In this document: positions 1 to 3,557 of the stretch, in pieces
Layout: every line of letters starts with the position of its first letter
How positions within the stretch are numbered: the stretch's first letter is position 1
Origin: Natronohydrobacter sp.
GTDB taxonomy: Bacteria > Pseudomonadota > Alphaproteobacteria > Rhodobacterales > Rhodobacteraceae
NCBI GenBank assembly: GCA_007123015.1
Contig: SKSL01000095.1
Span: 1 to 6,491 of the forward strand
DNA: 6,491 nt
Direction of reading: 5' to 3'
Program-made: the position numbers and the translations under genes
Notes under the pieces: model-generated
Told to the model about the DNA's origin: nothing
The model's input: only the letters and a program-made list of their open reading frames with translations
Databases searched by the model: none

Positions 1-122
1 GCCGGCAGGTCCGGTCCGTGGTCCTGGCGGCCGGTTCGTGCCACGCGACGGCGAATGAGCTGCTGGTAGGCTGCCCGCAGCGCTGCTGGCTGGAGGGCCG
101 GGTGCCACCCTCACAGAGGTGA
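1..122 (+). CDS. Possible 3' end of an upstream gene (frame uncertain)
   Basis: All three forward frames are open at the left edge. The frame ending with TGA at 120-122 gives 39 codons with G or C at about 34 of 39 third positions, as in the real genes here, and its stop would lie inside the ribosome binding site of the next gene. A rival frame stops at 56-58; its last residues, GRFVPRDGE, look like a plausible protein tail, but its third-position GC is lower. If that frame is real, 59-131 is a short intergenic gap. The context suggests a head gene such as capsid or decoration protein upstream, but nothing in these few codons identifies it. Confidence 0.3.
   Translation, partial: RQVRSVVLAAGSCHATANELLVGCPQRCWLEGRVPPSQR
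115..122 (+). promoter_or_regulatory. Strong ribosome binding site for the tail-tube gene
   Basis: AGAGGTGA matches the 16S anti-Shine-Dalgarno complement closely and lies 9 bases before the ATG at 132. It is the strongest such site in the window, fitting a protein made in many copies per virion. It supports 132 as the start. Confidence 0.75.
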
Positions 123-131
123 GCACACATC

Positions 132-815
132 ATGTCTGAGCCATTCACCCTCGTCAGAGGCAAGCGTCTTCGCGTGGTCCGTCTCGATGACTGCGGTGGG
201 CTGCCCGACGCCGCGACCGCCTGCAGCTGGCTGGTCTCCAAGGGTTTCATCTCCGTGCAGATGACGCCGGAGACGGCCGACGGCGACGACATCGAACTGA
301 AGAACGCCAACGGCGACCTGGAGGTGTCCGACAGGGGCAGGGACCAGCTCCGCTGGTGGAATGTGGAGGCGGAGCTGACCGGCGTCGATCCGGCGCTGCT
401 GGAGATGACCTCCAACGTCGTGCTGGAGGAGGACTGGGACTCCAACGTCGTCGGGATCCGCAGCTACGAGGGCAGCCCGTCAGGGTCGTTCTCGCTGGAG
501 GTGTGGGCCGGCACCGGACAGCAGTGCAGTCCGGGCGGAGTCGTCCGCTACGGCTACCTCCTCCTCCCGTTCGTGATCCCCAGCGTGCTGGGCGACATCA
601 CGATCGAGAACGGCGCCGCATCGCTGCACATCAAGGGCCGCACCGGCGGCGGCGGCGGCTGGGGCACCGGCCCGTTCGACGTTGTGCCGATCGACGGCGA
701 CAACACCCCGGGCAAGTTGGCTGTGCCGCTGGGCGCGGCCGAACATCAGCTGCTCCGGTCGACCACGATCGCGCCGCCTGCGGTCACGGTCGGATGCCAG
801 CCGATGCCTGCCTGA
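132..815 (+). CDS. Major tail protein (tail tube subunit)
   Basis: A 227-residue protein, probably the subunit of the tail tube that stacks around the tape measure protein. Features recalled from actinophage major tail proteins are an N-terminal LVRGKRLRVVRLDDCG (residues 7-22), then KGFISV (37-42), an I-x-L-x-N-A-N-G stretch (54-61), GYLLLPFVIPSVLGDITIEN (141-160), and a glycine run ending GWGTGPFDV (176-184) before a C-terminal P-L-G-A-A-E-H. The length is normal for such tubes, with no sign of an added Ig-like domain. There are four cysteines (21, 31, 132, 222). The next gene starts 13 bases after the stop. Its position upstream of the neck genes is unusual, because tube genes usually sit after them. 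The assignment rests on family resemblance; a different structural protein is possible but less likely. Confidence 0.78.
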   Translation: MSEPFTLVRGKRLRVVRLDDCGGLPDAATACSWLVSKGFISVQMTPETADGDDIELKNANGDLEVSDRGRDQLRWWNVEAELTGVDPALLEMTSNVVLEEDWDSNVVGIRSYEGSPSGSFSLEVWAGTGQQCSPGGVVRYGYLLLPFVIPSVLGDITIENGAASLHIKGRTGGGGGWGTGPFDVVPIDGDNTPGKLAVPLGAAEHQLLRSTTIAPPAVTVGCQPMPA

Positions 816-828
816 CCTGGAGCAGCCG

Positions 829-1608
829 ATGTCTGTCCAGACCGCACCGTGTGACTGGCCGTGCGTCGGTGACTGCTCCGCGTTCGCCGGGTTGGGCGAG
901 CCGTTGACGTCGGCGGCGAAGGCGGCTGCAGTCGCCTTCCTGTGGGAGTGGACGGGCCGCCGGTTCGGGGCCTGCGAGACGACAGTGCGGCCGTCTCGCA
1001 GACCCCATACGCCGGGCACCTGGTCGGGTCCGTCGCCGTGGCGGTCCGCGTTCGTGTTGGGCCGCTGGTCGCCGGTCTTCTGTGGCGGCTGCGGGATGGT
1101 GTGCGGCTGCGGCAGTCCGACCCGGCTGCGGCTGCCCGGGCCGATCGTTGAGGTGTCGACGGTCACGGTCGGCGGGGATGTACTCGACCCGGAGGCGTGG
1201 CGGGTCGATGGCCGGTCGACGCTGGTCCGTCAGGACGGCGAGGGGTGGCCGGCCACGCAGGATCTGACCCTGCCGGATGGGGAGCCGGGCACCTGGTCGG
1301 TGACGTACCAGGCGGGTGAGCCGGTCCCCGAAGGCGGACAGATCGCCGCCGGTGTGTTGGCCTGCGAGATGGCGAAGGCGTTGACAGCCGACCGGACCTG
1401 TCAGCTGCCTGAACGGATCTCGAATCAGGTGACTCGCGAAGGGGTTACGGTCACGATTCTGGATCAGTTCGAGGGTCTGGAGGCGGGCCGGACGGGCCTG
1501 TGGCTGGTCGACTCGTGGGTGACGTCGATCCGGCAGCCGTCACGGCCGGCGAAGGTCGTCGCGCCGCAGCGTCGCCGTCCGGGTCCGTCGATGGTCCGTA
1601 GCCGATGA
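829..1608 (+). CDS. Head-to-tail adaptor (neck connector), cysteine-rich
   Basis: A 259-residue protein, probably the adaptor ring that docks under the portal after DNA packaging. The frame stays open upstream to 682, but that part lies inside the tube gene. The ATG at 829 has GGAG at 819-822, 6 bases upstream, so 829 is preferred. The N-terminal half is helical and cysteine-rich (C8, C12, C16, then a predicted helix about 26-43, C49, and a cluster C85-C88-C92-C94). A strand-rich middle (about 105-160) resembles actinophage adaptors with V-x-V-x-G-x-x-L-D. The helix at 171-188 (GVLACEMAKAL) matches the usual adaptor core, and the tail ends in a basic stretch (RQPSRPAKVVAPQRRR, 235-250). Family members show similar cysteines. 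No catalytic motif is visible. The stop overlaps the next start as ATGA, implying coupled translation. Confidence 0.68.
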   Translation: MSVQTAPCDWPCVGDCSAFAGLGEPLTSAAKAAAVAFLWEWTGRRFGACETTVRPSRRPHTPGTWSGPSPWRSAFVLGRWSPVFCGGCGMVCGCGSPTRLRLPGPIVEVSTVTVGGDVLDPEAWRVDGRSTLVRQDGEGWPATQDLTLPDGEPGTWSVTYQAGEPVPEGGQIAAGVLACEMAKALTADRTCQLPERISNQVTREGVTVTILDQFEGLEAGRTGLWLVDSWVTSIRQPSRPAKVVAPQRRRPGPSMVRSR

Positions 1609-2126
1609 TCGTCGATCCGGTCGGGCCGTTGGCGGAGCAGATGTTGGCGTGTCTGGTCGGCACGTTGGATGCTGCCGAAGTGCCGGTGTGCCGGGCTGTG
1701 TGGCATCCGGGTGCTGAGGTGCCGTGGGACGCCTGCGGGCAGACGGTCGGTGGGGTCGAGGGGCAGGCGTGGGTGGCGGTCCGGCGGGTCTGGCCGACCG
1801 ACCGGTTCCCGGCGGAGCCGTCTGGTCCGCAGGAGCGTGAGCTGACCGGGATGGCGGTCGAGCTGCGGGTCGGTGTGCTCCGCTGTGCTGCGACGGTCGA
1901 CGCGTCGGGGCATCCGCCGTCGCCGGCTGACGTGTCGGCTGATGCGGACAAGGCGTCGCGGGATCGGGCTCTGACAGCGCATGCGATCGTGTGTTGTGCG
2001 CTCAACGACGACGCGTCGTGGATGTTGGGCGGCTGGGAGCCGATGGGTCCGCAGGGCGGCTGCGTCGGGGGGGCGTGGACGGTGACGGTGTGGGTGCCTG
2101 CCTGCATCTGTGTGGAGGACGACTGA
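1605..2126 (+). CDS. Second head-tail connector protein (stopper or tail terminator)
   Basis: A 173-residue protein overlapping the adaptor gene by 4 bases (ATGA). No clear ribosome binding site precedes it, so it probably depends on coupling to the adaptor. Visible features are an N-terminal helix (7-22), a short motif WHPGAEVPWDACG (33-45), a strand-like VEGQAWVAVRRVWPT (51-65), MAVELRVGVLRCAA (83-96), a polar linker (99-118), a helix ending in CC (130-131), and a closing GPQGGCVGGAWTVTV (148-162). Nine cysteines are present. Alternating strands and one late helix fit small neck proteins that either plug the head channel or cap the tail tube. The position right after the adaptor favours the stopper; the lack of another terminator candidate leaves that role open. 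I recall similar proteins in actinophages, but not a firm experimental role. Confidence 0.58.
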   Translation: MIVDPVGPLAEQMLACLVGTLDAAEVPVCRAVWHPGAEVPWDACGQTVGGVEGQAWVAVRRVWPTDRFPAEPSGPQERELTGMAVELRVGVLRCAATVDASGHPPSPADVSADADKASRDRALTAHAIVCCALNDDASWMLGGWEPMGPQGGCVGGAWTVTVWVPACICVEDD

Positions 2127-2425
2127 TGAGGTGGCAGCGGATGACGCATGCAGAGCTGGACGAGTTGGGTGCGGACCTCACCGGGTGGCCGGTCGACGGC
2201 ACGAAGGCGGAGAAGGCTGCCGCACTCGGCGAGCCTGCCGAAGAATCGCCGTCGACGCAGGTGGTGGCCCGTGCCGACCTGGCGGGCTGGCCTGCCGGTG
2301 AGGTCCGCACCGTCGACGACACACGACTGGCGGCGATGCTGGCGGCCGGAACGGTAGACGTCGTCAACCCGCCCAGATCGACGCCAGACGGCGAGGACGG
2401 CGAGGACGGCATCGTCCCCGTATGA
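2126..2425 (+). CDS. Small hypothetical protein with duplicated D-L-x-G-W-P motif
   Basis: A 99-residue protein with no firm family assignment. It starts at the ATG whose first base is the last base of the preceding TGA; GGAGG at 2114-2118 lies 7 bases upstream, so the start is well supported. Residues 8-33 (helix, ADLTGWP at 16-22, then DGTKAEKAAAL) look like a small helix-loop-helix of the HeH/SAP kind seen in some phage proteins. A second ADLAGWP occurs at 50-56, followed by TVDDTRLAAMLAAGTVDVV. The C-terminus is acidic with two copies of GED (89-94). It lies between a connector and the gp10-like gene, so a role in the neck or as a virion accessory is possible but unproven. Confidence 0.72.
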   Translation: MRWQRMTHAELDELGADLTGWPVDGTKAEKAAALGEPAEESPSTQVVARADLAGWPAGEVRTVDDTRLAAMLAAGTVDVVNPPRSTPDGEDGEDGIVPV

Positions 2426-2440
2426 TCCTATTTCGGCGGG

Positions 2441-2450
2441 GCTGCGCAGC
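2441..2450. repeat. Perfect 10-bp palindrome in the 2426-2464 gap
   Basis: GCTGCGCAGC is its own reverse complement and lies in the largest intergenic gap here (39 bases), just before the ribosome binding site at 2453-2457. It has no loop and no T-tract, so it is not a terminator. It may be chance in GC-rich DNA, since the same GGCTGCGCAG recurs inside the next gene at 2526-2535. Confidence 0.3.
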
Positions 2451-2452
2451 GT

Positions 2453-2457
2453 AGAGG
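2453..2457 (+). promoter_or_regulatory. Ribosome binding site fixing the GTG start at 2465
   Basis: AGAGG lies 7 bases before GTG 2465. GTG is the first standard start in this frame after the in-frame stop at 2423-2425 that ends the preceding gene, so the site and the codon together settle a non-ATG start. Confidence 0.6.
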
Positions 2458-2464
2458 CGATCTG

Positions 2465-2884
2465 GTGTCCATCCGCATCTCGGTGTCGACCCGCAGTTCG
2501 GTCAACGACGCCGAGGTCAGCCGGTGGGCTGCGCAGGTGTTGGGCCCGTCGGTGCTGCGGGCCGCATCCCGCGTCCGCGACAACGCCCGAGGCAACCTCA
2601 CGGCGGCCGGCCGGGTCGACATCGGCCATCTGCGTCGCGGGATCTCGGCCGAGGCGGTCGGGATCCGAGGCCGGCAGGTTCAGGCACGGGTCGTATCACC
2701 CCAGGCCTACGCCAAGTATGTCCACGACGGGACGACCGGACCGATCGTGCCGCGTCGCGCACGGGTGCTACGGTTTCGGCCGCGAGGCGGCAGCTACGTG
2801 TTCGCACCGTCCGTCAAAGGGATCGCGGGCACGCCGTATCTGACCGACGCGCTCAAGCAGCTCCGACCCGGCGACTTCACCTGA
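2465..2884 (+). CDS. HK97 gp10-like tail completion / neck protein
   Basis: A 139-residue protein of the HK97 gp10-like family, which acts at the head-tail junction or in finishing the tail. Visible family hallmarks are an N-terminal helical part with R-V-R-D-N-A-R (36-42), GRVDIGHLRRGI (49-60, the usual 'T/V-D-T/I-G-x-L-R' element), a strand region (70-78), AYAKYVHDGTTGPIVPRRAR (81-100; the tyrosine-x-H/E-x-G-T then I-x-P-R signature), LRFRPRGG (102-109), and a closing helix after GTPYLTDALKQL (122-133). The length is typical. It has no cysteine, unlike the two connectors before it. The chaperone gene follows after 14 bases. The family assignment is firm; the precise role inside the neck is less certain. 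Confidence 0.85.
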   Translation: MSIRISVSTRSSVNDAEVSRWAAQVLGPSVLRAASRVRDNARGNLTAAGRVDIGHLRRGISAEAVGIRGRQVQARVVSPQAYAKYVHDGTTGPIVPRRARVLRFRPRGGSYVFAPSVKGIAGTPYLTDALKQLRPGDFT

Positions 2885-2898
2885 CAGAGGACCACCTC

Positions 2899-3279
2899 AT
2901 GCCCACACCGACGTTCAGCCCGTCCGCAGCGGACCTGAAGCGGACTCCGTTGCCGCTCACGATCGCGGAGAAGGACCCGGAGCAGACCCGGAAGGTGAAG
3001 TGGAAGCCGCAGAAGATGGCCGCGATGATGTTCTCGGCCGGGCTGCTCGACGGCGCACTGTTCGGCGACGATGAGCAGGGGCAGGCCAAGGCGGGTACGC
3101 AGGCCACCAAGGGCATGCTCGACTGGTTCGCGGGCGGACTGTCCGCCGCCGATGAGGAGTGGCTGATCGGCCGGCTGAAGGATGCCGACGACTGGTTCGA
3201 CTTCGTCCATCTCAACGAGATCGTGAAGCACTGCATCGAGGTCATCGCCGACCGCCCTACTACGTCGCGGTCCGGTTGA
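2899..3279 (+). CDS. Tail assembly chaperone, short form (gpG-like)
   Basis: A 126-residue protein that by analogy with lambda gpG would coat the tape measure protein and recruit tube subunits; it is not expected in the mature virion. AGAGGA at 2886-2891 precedes the ATG. Features are a polar N-terminus, a basic patch RKVKWKPQ (31-38), a helix MAAMMFSAGLLDGALF (40-55), DWFAGGLSAADEEWLIGRLKD (75-95), and DWFDFVHLNEIVKHCIEVIA (98-117), ending RPTTSRSG (119-126). Aromatic-acidic helices, a short R-P-T-T tail and a place just upstream of the tape measure gene are typical of actinophage chaperones. Ribosomes that slip back one base near 3256 would instead make a fusion of about 210 residues with the next frame. 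Confidence 0.82.
   Translation: MPTPTFSPSAADLKRTPLPLTIAEKDPEQTRKVKWKPQKMAAMMFSAGLLDGALFGDDEQGQAKAGTQATKGMLDWFAGGLSAADEEWLIGRLKDADDWFDFVHLNEIVKHCIEVIADRPTTSRSG
3252..3258 (+). promoter_or_regulatory. Candidate -1 slippery heptamer
   Basis: Zero frame reads C CGC CCT. After a one-base slip the codons become CCG and CCC. The proline codon re-pairs well (CCT to CCC), while the arginine codon re-pairs poorly, so this is a partial, non-canonical slippery site. It falls in the overlap of the two chaperone frames and lies 7 bases before the hairpin at 3266. Confidence 0.5.
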
Positions 3280-3530
3280 CGCGGACCGCGCATGATCAGC
3301 GGCACACGTTCGACGGGTGGGCTGCTGCACGCGGCGTCGATCCGTGGAGCCTGCCGGACCGGCGGCTGATCAACCTCGTCGAACACTGGCTGAAGCTGGA
3401 CCGCACCGAAGCGCAGATCGCCGAGATCGACGCGCTCCTCAACGAGACGCCTGCGTCGGAGGACGACCCGGGCTGGTCTGCGGACGCCGAGTTGGCCCTG
3501 TTTGGCCAGGCGATGAGCCGGCCGCGATAG
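3255..3530 (+). CDS. Tail assembly chaperone, -1 frameshift extension (gpT-like domain)
   Basis: This frame has no good start of its own: TTG at 3276 overlaps the upstream stop but lacks a ribosome binding site, and the ATG at 3292 is in another frame. It is best read as the C-terminal part of a G-T fusion made by -1 slippage. After P120 the fusion would continue YYVAVRLTRTAHDQ for 90 more residues to TAG at 3528-3530, giving 210 in total. The added part carries GVDPWSLPDRRLINLVEHWL (extension residues 26-45) and a C-terminal PGWSADAELALFGQAM (71-86). Both resemble the second chaperone of actinophages (D-P-L-S-L-P ... F/I-L/N-L-V ... W-L, then W-S-A-E-x-E ... F). In the family, this domain binds tube subunits while the G part holds the tape measure protein. 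The start coordinate marks the shifted codon CCC, not a true initiation site. Confidence 0.75.
   Translation, partial: PYYVAVRLTRTAHDQRHTFDGWAAARGVDPWSLPDRRLINLVEHWLKLDRTEAQIAEIDALLNETPASEDDPGWSADAELALFGQAMSRPR
3266..3290 (+). promoter_or_regulatory. Frameshift-stimulating hairpin
   Basis: CGCGGTCCG (3266-3274) pairs perfectly with CGGACCGCG (3282-3290) around the 7-base loop GTTGACG, a 9-bp stem with eight G-C pairs. The zero-frame stop TGA (3277-3279) sits in the loop. The 7-base gap from the CCT codon is within the usual 5-9 bases for structures that stall ribosomes at -1 sites. There is no T-tract, so it is not an intrinsic terminator. I found no nearby loop complement for a pseudoknot. 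Confidence 0.65.
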
Positions 3531-3557
3531 GCTCGCCGCGTCGACGGCAGGCGCGGG

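Noticed and set aside
100..110. GGGT-GCC-ACCC mini hairpin as a terminator
   Set aside because: It has only 4 bp and a 3-base loop with no T-tract, so it is within chance for this base composition.
682..828. A longer adaptor gene starting at 682
   Set aside because: The extra part lies inside the tube gene, and the ATG at 829 has a well-spaced GGAG and gives a normal adaptor N-terminus.
1451..2629. A 392-codon minus-strand open frame
   Set aside because: It runs opposite three well-supported plus-strand genes with proper starts and overlaps. Its product is S/T/P/R-rich and featureless.
3274..3373. Pseudoknot between the frameshift hairpin loop and TCAACC near 3368-3373
   Set aside because: The 6-base complement lies about 80 bases past the stem, too far for a typical stimulatory pseudoknot. 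The simple hairpin suffices.
3276..3530. Independent start of the second chaperone frame at TTG 3276
   Set aside because: There is no Shine-Dalgarno sequence upstream and the codon sits in the hairpin loop. The frameshift explanation fits better, though coupled TTG initiation is not fully excluded.
3528..3533. TAGGCT as a promoter -10 element (also at 67-72)
   Set aside because: No convincing -35 lies 16-18 bases upstream of either copy, and at 3528 the TAG is simply the stop codon of the chaperone frame.
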